Shown here piece after piece: positions 25,879-36,600 of a stretch of DNA of 64,000 nt. The notes under the pieces are model-generated. The model was not told the DNA's origin, made no database searches, and worked only from the letters and a program-made list of their open reading frames with translations. Origin of the DNA: Massilia pinisoli (GTDB lineage Bacteria; Pseudomonadota; Gammaproteobacteria; Burkholderiales; Burkholderiaceae_D); the NCBI RefSeq assembly GCF_024753285.1, contig NZ_JANUGW010000020.1:59431-123430 (forward strand), written 5' to 3'. Positions within the stretch are counted from its first letter, which is position 1. The number at the start of each line of letters is the position of its first letter. The translations under genes and the position numbers were made by a program.

Positions 25879-26550
25879 TCAGTCGTCCAGCGGCTTGGTG
25901 ATCTGGGGGCCGTCGGCGCCGGCGCGGTTCACGGCCGTGCTCACCTTGTACCACTCGAACGCGTCGGGGGGCGCGGCGGCGTGGCGTGCCAGCTCGATCG
26001 CCTGCTGGGGCGACAGGTCGGGGTCGAGCCACAGCTGCGCGTCCTCGGCGTCGAGCACGACGGGGCGGCGGTCGTGGATGTCGAGCATGCCGCCGGACGC
26101 GTCGTCCGTCACGATGACGAAGCCCGCTTCCGCGCGGTTTTCCTCGAAGGGGCCGAAGTTGGCGACGGCCAGCATGAACAGCGGGCGGTGATCCTTGCGA
26201 TGGATGTGCCACGGCTGCTTGTGGCCTTTCTCGCCCGTCCATTCGTACCAGCCCTCGGCCGGCACGATGCCGCGTCCGTTCTTGACGAGGCGCGACCAGT
26301 AGCGGTTGGCCAGCTTTTCCAGGCGCGCGTTGATGACGATGGGCACCTTGCCTTCGGCCCACTTGGCGCGGTAGCTCCAGAACACGTCGTCCACGCGCCG
26401 TTCGCCGTCCTGCACGTGCATGACGGGGCGATAGGTGCCGGGCGCCGCGTTCGTCGTCGGCCTGGACTCGCTGTCGAATACGGCGTCCGTCCACCCGATC
26501 AGGTTGGCGTAATGACGCGCCGTCTGGCTTTGGTCGAATCGTCCACACAT
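25879..26550 (-). CDS. SRAP-family DNA abasic-site protein (YedK/HMCES-like)
   Basis: 223 residues. Members cap abasic sites in single-stranded DNA through a thiazolidine link to Cys2. All key residues are visible: C2 (after Met removal the N-terminal residue), N74 in VINARLE, E103 in WYEW and H159 in IHDRR, at spacings that match E. coli YedK. The start is fixed by MCGRF, because Cys must follow Met. It is a single gene; no LexA box could be recognised upstream. Confidence 0.93.
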   Translation of the reverse strand: MCGRFDQSQTARHYANLIGWTDAVFDSESRPTTNAAPGTYRPVMHVQDGERRVDDVFWSYRAKWAEGKVPIVINARLEKLANRYWSRLVKNGRGIVPAEGWYEWTGEKGHKQPWHIHRKDHRPLFMLAVANFGPFEENRAEAGFVIVTDDASGGMLDIHDRRPVVLDAEDAQLWLDPDLSPQQAIELARHAAAPPDAFEWYKVSTAVNRAGADGPQITKPLDD

Positions 26551-26607
26551 GGGGCGATGGTAGCGCAGATGGGCGAGGGCGGTCGTCCGCCAGGGCACGG
26601 CCACCCG

Positions 26608-26646
26608 GGAGCGCCGCACCGGCGCTTTTTATGTTGTTTCGACAAC
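26608..26646 (+). terminator. Two adjacent hairpins, the first with a T-run
   Basis: AGCGCCG/CGGCGCT (26610-26626, 3-base loop) runs into five T, a normal intrinsic terminator for the plus strand. Directly after it GTTGT-TTCG-ACAAC (26633-26646) forms a tetraloop hairpin. There is no plus-strand gene upstream, so it may stop antisense transcription or act as a leader of the acyltransferase gene. Confidence 0.5.
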
Positions 26647-26714
26647 GATTCGATTGCCGGGGATGCGGTGTGTCTGTAACATCGCTTCTTTGTCCGCAAC
26701 CCCTTATTGCTGCA

Positions 26715-28766
26715 ATGACCGACGTGTCCACAGTTGCCCCGCCCGCCGCGCCGACAGTCCAAGGCGCCACCAGCCGTGAGTTCCGGCATGACATCAACGG
26801 GCTGCGTGCCTGGGCGATCGTGCCCGTCGTCCTCTTCCATTTCGGCGTGCCCGGCTTCAGCGGCGGTTTCGCCGGCGTCGACGTCTTCTTCGTCATCTCC
26901 GGCTTCCTGATGACGCAGATGATTTGCCGCGCGTTGTGGAACGGCGATTTCTCGCTGATCGGGTTTTATCTGGCGCGCGCCGTGCGCATCGTGCCGGCGC
27001 TCGTCGTCGTGTGTGCCGTGCTGCTGGCCGCAGGCTGGTTCGCGCTGCTGCCGCCCGACTACAAGATGCTGGGCGCCCACACGGCGTACAGCCTGACCTT
27101 CCTGTCGGACATCGCGTTTTGGCGCGAGGCCGGCTACTTCGATACCAGCTCCCACGAGAAATGGCTGCTGCACACGTGGTCGCTGGCGGTCGAGTGGCAG
27201 TTCTACCTGCTGCTGCCCCTCGTCCTCATGGGCCTCGCGCGCGTGACGCGCAGCGCGCGCGCGTGGGGCAGGGCGCTGGCCGTGCTGGCCGCCGTATCGC
27301 TGGCGGCGTGCGTCTGGACGACGGCAAGCAACCCGTCGGCCGCGTTCTTCCTGATCCATACGCGGGCCTGGGAAATGCTGGCCGGCGGCCTCGTATTCCT
27401 GGCCGCACGCACGGCCACATATTCGCCCGGCCAGCGCCGCCTGATCGAAGGCGTCGGCCTCGTCCTCATCGCGGCGGCCATCCTCGCGTTCGACGCGGAG
27501 TCCGCGTGGCCCGGGTGGCGCGCCGTCGTTCCGGTGGCCGGCGCGGCGCTCGTGCTGCTGGCCTCACGCGAGTCCATGTGGACGGGCAACCGTTTTGCCC
27601 AATGGATCGGCCTCCGCTCGTATTCGCTGTACCTGTGGCATTGGCCCGTCTATGTGTTCCTCGCGTACATCGGCTTGCGGTTCAACGCGCTGGCGCTCGC
27701 GGCCGGCGTGCTTGCCTCGGTCGTACTCGGCGCCTTGTCGTACACGTTCGTGGAAAACCCGTCGCGCCTGGCGCTGCGCAAGCCCCGCCTCGACGCGCGC
27801 ATCGCCACGCTGGTCGGCGCGGCCGCCTGCGTGGCGCTGTGCGCGGCCGGCGTGTGGCGGTCGAACGGCGTGAGCGGACGGTTCGCGCCGGGCGTCGAGC
27901 TGGCGGCCGCCGCGGCGACCGACGTCAACCCCGAGCGCGCCCGCTGCCACCAGAGCGCCGGTGCCACGTCGCCGGCCTGCCTGTTCGGGGGCACGGAGCG
28001 CAAGCTGTTCGTTGTCGGCGACAGCCACGTGGCCGCGATCATTTCCAGCGTCGTGGACGCGGGGCCAAGTGGCGCGGCCGGTGTCGTGCAATTGTCGTAC
28101 GACGGCTGCGTGTTCATCCCGGGCATGCTCCAGATCCGCCCGCATCGTTTCGGCGCGCACGCCGATTGCAAGGGCTTCACCGACTGGGCCGCCAAGCAAC
28201 TGGATGCGGCGCCGGCCTTGCCCGTGCTGCTCGCCGGACGGTATGCCCGCTACGCGTTCGGCCCGTTCGAGCTCGATCCGGACGTCGCCAAGCCGGAAGT
28301 GTATTTCGGCGGCCGGCCCCAAGAGTCGACCACGCCGGCCTTCCTGCGCGAGTTCGGACAGCATTTGACGGAGACCGCGTGCAAGCTGGCGCAAACCCGC
28401 ACCGTCTACATGATGCGGCCGATTCCCGAGATGCCGGCCAGCGTCCCGCAATACGTGGCACGGCGGATGGCGTGGGGACTGGACTCGAGCCTGTCCGTCA
28501 CGATGGCGCAGTACATGCAGCGTAACGGCTGGGTTTGGCAAGCACAGAACGAGGCGCGCGACCGGTGCGGCATCGTCATCCTCGACCCGACCGCGACCTT
28601 GTGCCATGACGGCGTGTGCAAGGCCACGCGCGACGGGCGTCCGCTGTATTCCGACTACGGCCACCTGGACGAGTTCGGCGCGCATCTGCTCGTCCCCGTC
28701 TTCGCGCGGATGTATCAGCCGGCGGCGCCGGGTCACAGCGGCGGCACGACGTTCTCCGCCCGGTAG
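26715..28766 (+). CDS. OafA/YrhL-type membrane acyltransferase with SGNH domain
   Basis: 683 residues. Residues 22-400 are the acyltransferase-3 membrane domain with about ten to eleven helices, including the conserved opening DINGLRAWAIVPVVLFHFG and VDVFFVISGFL, and the TWSLAVEWQFY signature. Residues 430-680 are an SGNH hydrolase-like domain with GDSH (nucleophile S437) and DYGHLDEFG near the end. Such proteins O-acetylate cell-surface sugars (O-antigen, exopolysaccharide or peptidoglycan). No sugar-synthesis genes are adjacent, so the acceptor is unknown. The 3' end overlaps the convergent hybrid kinase gene by 34 bases. Confidence 0.92.
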   Translation: MTDVSTVAPPAAPTVQGATSREFRHDINGLRAWAIVPVVLFHFGVPGFSGGFAGVDVFFVISGFLMTQMICRALWNGDFSLIGFYLARAVRIVPALVVVCAVLLAAGWFALLPPDYKMLGAHTAYSLTFLSDIAFWREAGYFDTSSHEKWLLHTWSLAVEWQFYLLLPLVLMGLARVTRSARAWGRALAVLAAVSLAACVWTTASNPSAAFFLIHTRAWEMLAGGLVFLAARTATYSPGQRRLIEGVGLVLIAAAILAFDAESAWPGWRAVVPVAGAALVLLASRESMWTGNRFAQWIGLRSYSLYLWHWPVYVFLAYIGLRFNALALAAGVLASVVLGALSYTFVENPSRLALRKPRLDARIATLVGAAACVALCAAGVWRSNGVSGRFAPGVELAAAAATDVNPERARCHQSAGATSPACLFGGTERKLFVVGDSHVAAIISSVVDAGPSGAAGVVQLSYDGCVFIPGMLQIRPHRFGAHADCKGFTDWAAKQLDAAPALPVLLAGRYARYAFGPFELDPDVAKPEVYFGGRPQESTTPAFLREFGQHLTETACKLAQTRTVYMMRPIPEMPASVPQYVARRMAWGLDSSLSVTMAQYMQRNGWVWQAQNEARDRCGIVILDPTATLCHDGVCKATRDGRPLYSDYGHLDEFGAHLLVPVFARMYQPAAPGHSGGTTFSAR

Positions 28767-31018
28767 CGCGTCACGAAGGCCGCGAGCTGCTTCGAATGGT
28801 AGCCCTGTGCCAGGGCGTCGAGGCGGTTCGCGAACGCTGCGTAGGCCGGATCGCGTTCGCGGAGGTACGCGGCGTGCTCGCGCACCTGGCGCATATTGCC
28901 GACGCGTGCCAGCTGCCACAGCGCCTCGATCTCCTCGGCCGGCGGGACGGCCACGCCCGCATCCTCGTCGGCCTGCGGCGCCGCTGCCTGCGCCGTGATC
29001 CACTTGAGTGACAACAGCTCGCCGACGGTGCGCAGCAGGGCGTCGTGGTCGATGGGCTTCGCGAGGAAAGCGTTGGCGCCGGCATCGCGGCTCCGGTGTT
29101 CGTCTTCCGGGCCGGCGCTGGCGGTCACGGCCACGATGGGGACGTTGCTCCAGCCCGGCAAGCGGCGGATCCGCCGCGTCGTCTCGTTGCCGTCCATCAC
29201 CGGCATCATGATGTCCATCAGGATCAGGTCCGGCTTGAAGCTGTCGAGGAGGACGAGGCACTCCAGGCCGTTCGTCGCGGACGCGACGATGAAGCCGGCG
29301 TCCTGCAGCAGGTCGAGCAACATCGCGCGGTTCTGCGGCACGTCGTCGACAACCAGCAGGCGCTTGCGTTCGCCCTCGTAGCCGATCACCGTTTCCTGCG
29401 GCTGGGCGGCGACCGGCCCGCCGGTGGCCACCGGCACGTCGATCTCGAACGAGAACGTGCTGCCCTTGCTCGGCTCGCTGACGACGGCGATCTCGCCACC
29501 CATCAGGCGCACCAGTTGCTGGCTGATGGCGAGACCCAGCCCCGTGCCGCCTTCGCGCCGCTGGATGGACGCGACCTGTTCGAACGGCTGGAAGATGCGC
29601 CCAAGCTGCGGCGCGCTCATGCCGATGCCGCTGTCGCACACCTCGAAGCGCAAGCGCGCGATCGTTTCTCCGGTCTCGCCTGGCGGCGCCTCCGGCGGTG
29701 ACGCGGGCAGGACGCGCAGGCACACCTTGCCGCTGTCGGTGAATTTCACGGCATTTCCAAGCAGATTGAGCAGCACCTGGCGCAGCCGCGTCTCGTCGAC
29801 CGTCACGGCCGCCGGCACGCCTGGCGCGAGTTCGCAGCTGAAGGCGAGGCCTTTCTCTTCGGCCTTGACGCGCATGATGTTCGCGACGACCTGCACGAAC
29901 GTGCCGAGGTGGACGGTGGCCGGATACAAGACCATCTTGCCGGCCTCGACGCGGGCCAGATCGAGGATGTCGTTGATGAGGGTGAGCAGGTGCTGCCCGC
30001 TGTCCTGGATGCTCGCCAGGCCGGCCGCTTGCCGTTCCGTGAGCTGTTCGCGGTCACGTCCCAGCAGGCGGGCGTACCCGATGATGGCGTTGAGCGGCGT
30101 GCGCAATTCGTGGCTCATCTGTGCCAGGAAATTGCTCCTTTGCCGCGCCAGGGCGACCGCCTCCGCCAGCGCCTTCTCGCGCGCCGCCGCCGCTTCCTTG
30201 CGTTCCCTGTCGACGGCCGCGAGTTTTTCCAGGCGCGTCTTGCTCGCTTGCAGGTCGGAGCGGAAGTGCAGCAGGCCCAGCGACAGACTGATCATGCCCG
30301 CGACGATCCACGCGGACACCAGCCAACTCAGCAGGGTCGTCTTCGACAGCCATTTTTTGCGGAACTCGATCTTCCGCACTTCGAACGTGACATCGTGGCC
30401 GATGCCGCTGCGGTCGTCCAGCTGCAGTTCCACGGCCGTGACATGGTCGAGGCGGGTATAGCTCTTTGCCAACGGAATCTGGCGCGAGAACAGCCACCAG
30501 TCCGCGGTGCGCAAGGCATTCATCGGGATCGCGAACGGAGGCTCGGACGGAACATCGATGAGCGCTTCGTTGAACCGCTGCGCATCCCAGCCGCCCCGCG
30601 CGGAATACTCCGGTTCGAAATTCATCAGGTGCAGCTTGAACACATGCCGTCCACCGCCCGAATAGCGCACGTCGAGGCCGATCGTGTCGTACCCGCTCAG
30701 GTCGAGCCCGTTGGCCGGATCGCCCAGCTCGAACAGCAAGTTACAGTATGGATATTGCGCCACGTCGGCCAGCACGCAACGCACGACGTAGGCGTCCTTG
30801 GTGACGGTGAGCGACGCCACCGACTTGCCGAACCCACGATTGCCGCGCTTCACCGCGCGGTCATCGCTCACGACGACGCGTGCCGGGTGCCGCGGGGAGA
30901 TTTCCAGCGTGCGCGTCATCCCGAAATGCTGCCAGACCAACGAGATGGGCGTCGTCAGTACCAGGAGGATGATCAGGATGTGACTGATCCTCGTCGAGCG
31001 GGAAAGCCACTGGTTCAT
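28733..31018 (-). CDS. Hybrid sensor histidine kinase / response regulator, copy 1
   Basis: 761 residues. A helix at 13-32 and another at about 245-268 enclose a periplasmic domain with LSGYDTIGLDVRYSGG and FKLHLMNFEPEY, resembling the galactose-binding-like fold of CBM11/CIA30 proteins. Then come a short coiled coil, the kinase core (H303 in MSHELRTPLN; NLLGNAVKF; DSGIGMS; GGTGLGLAIS) and a receiver domain with DD and phospho-acceptor D602 in LILMDIMMP. The last 100 residues are a helical tail without an HPt histidine. It is a close paralogue of the next gene, of identical length. ATG 31018 is chosen because the leader before it is conserved between copies. Confidence 0.92.
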   Translation of the reverse strand: MNQWLSRSTRISHILIILLVLTTPISLVWQHFGMTRTLEISPRHPARVVVSDDRAVKRGNRGFGKSVASLTVTKDAYVVRCVLADVAQYPYCNLLFELGDPANGLDLSGYDTIGLDVRYSGGGRHVFKLHLMNFEPEYSARGGWDAQRFNEALIDVPSEPPFAIPMNALRTADWWLFSRQIPLAKSYTRLDHVTAVELQLDDRSGIGHDVTFEVRKIEFRKKWLSKTTLLSWLVSAWIVAGMISLSLGLLHFRSDLQASKTRLEKLAAVDRERKEAAAAREKALAEAVALARQRSNFLAQMSHELRTPLNAIIGYARLLGRDREQLTERQAAGLASIQDSGQHLLTLINDILDLARVEAGKMVLYPATVHLGTFVQVVANIMRVKAEEKGLAFSCELAPGVPAAVTVDETRLRQVLLNLLGNAVKFTDSGKVCLRVLPASPPEAPPGETGETIARLRFEVCDSGIGMSAPQLGRIFQPFEQVASIQRREGGTGLGLAISQQLVRLMGGEIAVVSEPSKGSTFSFEIDVPVATGGPVAAQPQETVIGYEGERKRLLVVDDVPQNRAMLLDLLQDAGFIVASATNGLECLVLLDSFKPDLILMDIMMPVMDGNETTRRIRRLPGWSNVPIVAVTASAGPEDEHRSRDAGANAFLAKPIDHDALLRTVGELLSLKWITAQAAAPQADEDAGVAVPPAEEIEALWQLARVGNMRQVREHAAYLRERDPAYAAFANRLDALAQGYHSKQLAAFVTRYRAENVVPPL

Positions 31019-31072
31019 GTGCGTTCCGATCGGAAATCGGACAAGTGGATCCAGTATATACCCAAGCAATAC
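31019..31072 (-). promoter_or_regulatory. Conserved promoter/leader of hybrid kinase copy 1
   Basis: About 54 bases nearly identical to the leader at 33382-33435. On the minus strand a TATACT hexamer (31053-31058) lies 35 bases before the ATG, then a CCGAT-TTCCG-ATCGG hairpin (31026-31040) sits next to the start region. No Shine-Dalgarno sequence is visible. Confidence 0.5.
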
Positions 31073-31095
31073 ATGAGTTGCACTAATTCGGTGCG

Positions 31096-33381
31096 TCACG
31101 CCGGCGGGACGGCGTCCGCGGCGCGGAAGCGCGCCACGAAGGCGGCCAGGTGCTTCGAATGGTAGCCCTGCGCCAGCGCGTCCAGGCGGTTCGCGAACGG
31201 CGCGTAGGCCGGGTCGAGCTCACGCAGGTACGCGGCGCGCGCGCGGATCTGCCGCATATTGCCGATCTGCGCCATCTGCCACAATTCCTCGACCTCCTCG
31301 GCCGGCGGGGCGACCAGGGCTGTGTCGTCCACGTCTGCCGGGGTGGCTGCCGCCGCGGCGGGTTGTTCCGTGACCCACTTCAGCCCCAGCAGTGCGCCGA
31401 TGGTGCGCAGCAGGCGGTTGTGATCGAGCGGCTTGGCGAGGAAGGCGCTGGCACCGGCGTCGCGGCTTTTTCGTTCGTCTTCCGCGGCGGCACTGGCCGT
31501 CACGGCGACGATCGGCATGCCGGCCCAGCCCGGCATCCGGCGGATCTGGCGCATCGTCTCGTTGCCGTCCATCACAGGCATCATGACGTCCATGAGGATC
31601 AGGTCAGGCTTGAACGTGTCGAGCAGAACCAGGCACTCCAGGCCGTTCGTGGCGGCGGCCACGACGAAGCCGGCGTCCTGCAGCAAGTCCTGCAGCATCG
31701 CGCGGTTCTGAGGCACGTCGTCGACGACCAGCAGGCGCTTGCGCTCGCCTTCATAGCTCACCGGCGTTTCCTGCGGCGCCGCCGACGCCGGACCGGCGGC
31801 GGCGACCGATACGTCGATGTCGAACCAGAACGTGCTGCCTTTGCCGGGCGCGCTGACGACGTCGATCCTGCCGCCCATGAGGCGCACCAGTTGCTGGCTG
31901 ATGGCGAGCCCGAGGCCCGTGCCGCCCTCGCGCCGCTGCGCCGTCGCCACCTGCTCGAAGGGCTGGAAGATGCGCGCGAGCTGTTCGGGGCTCATGCCGA
32001 TGCCGCTGTCGGTCACTTCGAAGCGTAACCGCGCGGTGCTAGCGCCAGGATCGCCGGCTCCCGGTGCCGGCTGCACGCGCAGGGCGACTTTGCCGCTGTC
32101 GGTGAATTTCACCGCATTGCCCAGCAGGTTCAGCAGCACCTGGCGCAGGCGGGTTTCGTCGATCGTCACCGCGCTCGGCAGGCCGGGTGCGAGTTCATAG
32201 CCGAACGCCAGGCCTTTTTCCTCGGCCTTGACGCGCATGATGTCGGCCACGACCTGCAGGAACGTACCGAGATCGACGGCGGCCTGATGCAGCACCATCT
32301 TGCCCGCTTCGACCCGCGCCAGGTCGAGGATGTCGTCGATCAAGGTGAGCAGGTGCTGGCCGCTCTCGTGGATTGTCGCCAGGCCGGACGCTTGCCGGTC
32401 GCTCAGGTGGCTGCGGTCGCGTCCGAGCAAGTGCGCATAGCCCATGATGGCATTGAGCGGCGTGCGCAACTCGTGGCTCATCTGCGCCAGGAAGCTGCTC
32501 CTCTGCTGCGCCAGCGCGACGGCCTCGGCCAATGCCATTTCGCGCGCGGCCTCCGCTTCCTTGCGTTCGCGGTCGATGGCGGCCAGCTGTTCCAGGCGCG
32601 TATTGTTGGCTTGCAGGTCGGAGCGGAAGTGCAGCAGGCTGAGCGCCAAGCCGAGAATGCCGCAGGCGATCCACCCGCCCACCAGCCAGCTGAGCAAGGT
32701 CGTCTTCGACATCCACTTGCCGCGGAACTCGATCTTGCGCAGCACGACCGTGAGCACCTGCCCGGTGGCGCTGTAGTCGTCCGTCGACAGTTCCACCGAT
32801 GTGACGTGGTCGAGGCGCGCATAGCTCTTGGCTAACGGGATCTGACGCGAGAACTGCCACCAGTCCGCGGTGCGCACGGCACTCATCGGGATCGTGAACC
32901 GGGGCTGGTCGGGGAGGTCGATCAGCAATTCGTTGAAGCGCTGGGAATTCCAGTCGCTCAGCGTGGAAAACTCGGGTTCGAAATTCGTCAGGTGCAGTTT
33001 GACGACGCGGCGGCTTTTGCCCGAATACGACATGTCGAGGGTGACCGTGTCGTACCCGCTCAGATCCATGCCCTTGACCGGATCGCCCATCATGAATTGC
33101 AGTTTGCAGAACGGATAAGCGGCCGCCGAACCCAAATGGCAACGCATCGTGAACGCATCCCTGGTGACGGTCAGCGTGCCGACCGAATTGCCGTTCGAGT
33201 GGTTGCCACGCGTGTTGTCGCGGTCGTCCGTCACGCGGACGTTATACGGATGCTGCGGGGAGATCTCGAGGGTGCGCGTCATCCCATAGTGCTGCCAGAC
33301 CAGCAGGATGGGGGTCGCCAGCACCAGCACGATGACCAGAGCGTAGCGGATCCTGGTCGAGTGGGAGAGCCACTGATTCAT
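31096..33381 (-). CDS. Hybrid sensor histidine kinase / response regulator, copy 2
   Basis: 761 residues, the same length and domain order as the neighbouring copy: MNQWLS opening, one helix, CBM11/CIA30-like periplasmic domain (LSGYDTVTLDMSYSGK), second helix, H303 in MSHELRTPLN, ATP-binding motifs, receiver with LILMDVMMP, and the same helical tail. Most differences lie in the periplasmic domain and in the linker before the tail, so ligand range may differ while output is kept. It lies directly upstream of copy 1 and is divergent from the TonB receptor gene, 252 bases away, which suggests that it senses a related compound (inference). Confidence 0.92.
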   Translation of the reverse strand: MNQWLSHSTRIRYALVIVLVLATPILLVWQHYGMTRTLEISPQHPYNVRVTDDRDNTRGNHSNGNSVGTLTVTRDAFTMRCHLGSAAAYPFCKLQFMMGDPVKGMDLSGYDTVTLDMSYSGKSRRVVKLHLTNFEPEFSTLSDWNSQRFNELLIDLPDQPRFTIPMSAVRTADWWQFSRQIPLAKSYARLDHVTSVELSTDDYSATGQVLTVVLRKIEFRGKWMSKTTLLSWLVGGWIACGILGLALSLLHFRSDLQANNTRLEQLAAIDRERKEAEAAREMALAEAVALAQQRSSFLAQMSHELRTPLNAIMGYAHLLGRDRSHLSDRQASGLATIHESGQHLLTLIDDILDLARVEAGKMVLHQAAVDLGTFLQVVADIMRVKAEEKGLAFGYELAPGLPSAVTIDETRLRQVLLNLLGNAVKFTDSGKVALRVQPAPGAGDPGASTARLRFEVTDSGIGMSPEQLARIFQPFEQVATAQRREGGTGLGLAISQQLVRLMGGRIDVVSAPGKGSTFWFDIDVSVAAAGPASAAPQETPVSYEGERKRLLVVDDVPQNRAMLQDLLQDAGFVVAAATNGLECLVLLDTFKPDLILMDVMMPVMDGNETMRQIRRMPGWAGMPIVAVTASAAAEDERKSRDAGASAFLAKPLDHNRLLRTIGALLGLKWVTEQPAAAAATPADVDDTALVAPPAEEVEELWQMAQIGNMRQIRARAAYLRELDPAYAPFANRLDALAQGYHSKHLAAFVARFRAADAVPPA

Positions 33382-33435
33382 GGGCGTACCGATCGGAAAT
33401 CGGACAGATGGATTCAGTATATACCCAGGCAATGC
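33382..33435 (-). promoter_or_regulatory. Conserved promoter/leader of hybrid kinase copy 2
   Basis: Matches the leader of copy 1: CCGAT-TTCCG-ATCGG hairpin at 33389-33403 and TATACT (minus strand, 33416-33421) 35 bases before the start. A TTACGG hexamer 18 bases further up could be the -35. Confidence 0.5.
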
Positions 33436-33633
33436 CTTTCCGTAATGGTTCCGGGGAGACGTCCCTCGACCTGTTGCCACGTGGAGGAATTTCGCACTTT
33501 TTTTGTGCATCCGAATGACAGGCGCAGTATCGTGGGACGTGACGCCGTCGCATCGGTGCCGGATCGCCTGCCAATGCCTTCGGGCAGCTCGACCAGACAA
33601 AAAGGAGGCACAGGGAAACCGAAGGAGACAACC

Positions 33634-36600
33634 ATGAAACAGTTCCAGAGAACGGCTATTGCCGTCGGCGTGACCCAGCTCGCGGTCGCGGCCGGTGGCG
33701 TGGCGTGCGTGCAGGGCGCGCGCGCGCAGGAAGCCAAGCCAAACATCGCCACCGTCGTCGTCGTGGGCCAGCGCGCCGCGCTGGAATCGGCGGCGGCGCG
33801 CAAGAAGAGTGCGGACGAGATCGTCGATTCGGTCGTCGAAGTCGACATCGGCAAGCTGCCGGACAAGTCCGTGACGGAAGTGCTGCAGCGCGTGGTCGGC
33901 GTGACCATCGACCGCACGATGAACGTGGCCGACCCGCTGCAAAGTGTGCACGATGGCATCAACCACTTCGCGGCCGAAGGGACGGGCGTCTCGGTGCGTG
34001 GCCTGTCGTACGTGCGTTCGGAATTGAACGGCCGCGACGCGTTCTCCGCCAACGGCGGCCGCTCGCTCAGCTTCGAGGACGTGCCGCCCGAGCTGATGGC
34101 CGGCGTCGACGTGTACAAGAACCCGTCGGCCGAGCAGATCGAAGGCGGCATCGGTGGCCTGGTGAACCTGCGTACCCACCTGCCGTTCGACTTCAAGGGC
34201 CGCAACGGCGCGGTGTCCATCGAAGAGTCTCGCTCGCAACTGCGCGGGAAGTATGCGCCGTCGTTTTCCGGCCTGCTGTCGAATCGCTGGAAGACGGGGT
34301 TCGGCGAGTTCGGCGCATTGATCGACATCGCGCGCTCGCGCATCGACACGCGCAGCGATGGCCTGCAGATTTCGCCGTACATTCCGCGCACCGACGCCGT
34401 GACGGGCGACACGAGCGGCGCCCGACGCTGGATATCGAACGGCGGCAGCTGGACGACGAACAACTTCGAACGCGAGCGCGACGGCCTGTACGGCGCGCTG
34501 CAGTGGAAGAAGGACACGCTCTCGTCATACCTCACGTATTTCCGGTCGAAGTACGACATGCACACGTCGGAACACTCGCTCGCGGCGGGCGCTAACCCGG
34601 CCACGATCATGCTCGATCCGGGGGCGACGTTCAATGATCAGGGCGCGCTGCTGGCGGGCACGATCCGGGCGCCGCAGGATCCCGGTGTCGGGTTCGGCGT
34701 CCAGAGCCGCACCGCCGGCCGCACGTCCGACACGCGCGACGTCGCCTGGAACCTGCAGTGGCGCGCTACCGACCGCTGGACCTTGACGGGCGACCTGCAG
34801 CACACGCGGGCGACGACGTTCGGCTACGACAACCTCGTCAGCCTGGGCGGCTACATGCCGAAAGAGGGCGTCGATTTCCGCACGTCGCCGCCCACGCTGA
34901 CGTTCGACGCGGCCGACCGCGCCTACCTGGCCGACCCGAACAATTATTATTGGAACTCGGCGCAGGAGCACCGCGACGATGCCGTCTCGACCCAGAACGC
35001 GGCCCGCCTGGATGCGAAGTACACGTTCGACGGCCCGGTGCTGAACGACGTCCGTTTCGGCGTCCGCTTCACCAACCGCGACGCCGACACGCGCGCGACG
35101 CACGGCAACAGCCAATGGCACGAGATCACGGCGCCCTGGGCCGTCGGCCACGACGGCTGGCAGCCGTTCAGCCAGCTGGCGTACCTGAGCGACCCGCGCT
35201 TCGCCGGCGACAAGGTGGCGCCGCTGCAGTTCAACGACTTCTTCGGCGGGAAGACGGCGCCGCCGCCGGCCATCGTCGCGGCGAACATGGCGTTGTCGGC
35301 CGGCGCGCCGCCCCCAGGCTTCGCCCAGTTGCACGAGATGGTGAAAGTGCTCTGCAATATGCCATGCTCGGGCGACGCGCTGTGGGAGTATGCGAAGTTC
35401 GGCGACCCCGAGAGCCTGAACCAGCAGCACGAGAAGACCAAGGCCGCCTACGCCCAGCTGCGCTTCGGCTTCGACGACCTGCGCTACCCGGTCGACGGCA
35501 ACGTGGGCGTGCGCGTCGTGCGCACGGACATGTCGGCGGCCGGCTATCTGCTGTTCTCGCCGCCGGATTCGTCCAAGGTGCCCGGCGTGCCGTCGATCGC
35601 CCCGCTGTCCAATCGGACCAGTTTCGAGCACAAGTACACGAATGTGCTGCCCAGCCTGAACCTGCGCATGAAGGCCAGCGACGGCCTGCAGTTCCGCGCC
35701 GCGTTCTCGAAAGGGATGACGCGTCCGGACTTCTGGCAGATGCAGACCTACACGACATTGAGCCAGAACGTGCACACGCACACGGACAACGCGACGAACG
35801 CGACGGTCCTCGACAGCATCGACTACACGGGCACGGCCGTGGGCAACCCGATGCTCAAGCCGACGCGCTCGAACAACATCGACCTGACGGCCGAGTACTA
35901 CTTCGGCCACGGCGGCCAGGTGACGCTCGCATTGTTCAACAAGCGCCTGTCGGACATCATCATCGGCAAGACGTCGGTCGTCACGCTTAACGATTCGACA
36001 GGGCAGCCGCACGACTTCGCCGTCACGTCGCCCGTCAACGGCGCGACCGGCCGGGCGAGCGGGGCCGAGATCGGTTACTCGCAGTACTTCGACAAGCTGC
36101 CGGGCCTGTGGTCGGGCTTCGGCGTGTCGGCGAACTACACGTACATCGACAGCCGCCAGGACCTGGGCAAGCCCCTGGCGCAGGTCTGGTGCACGCCGCA
36201 GGACACGAACGCGTTCATCGCACGCGATCTGTCCGGGTGTGATACGGATGGTCGGCTGCTGAATGTGGGGAGCGTGCCGCTGACGGGGCTGTCGAAGAAT
36301 GCGTTCAACGTCGCGCTGCTGTACGACAAGGGGCCTGTTTCCGCGCGCCTGGCGTATGGCTGGCGATCGAAATATCTGCAGGCCGTCAATGCCTACGGCA
36401 CGAACGGCGGGGACGGCATCGACGCGAATCCCGCCAGTCCGCGTTTCGGCCAGCCATACTCGGTGCAGTATGCGTTGCCGACGTGGGGCGGGGCGTATGG
36501 GCAGCTCGATGCGAGCTTGCAGTACAAGTTCACGGACAACCTGAACCTGTCGGTGCAGGCGACGAATCTCACCAATGCGTTGTACAAGCAGTACATGCAG

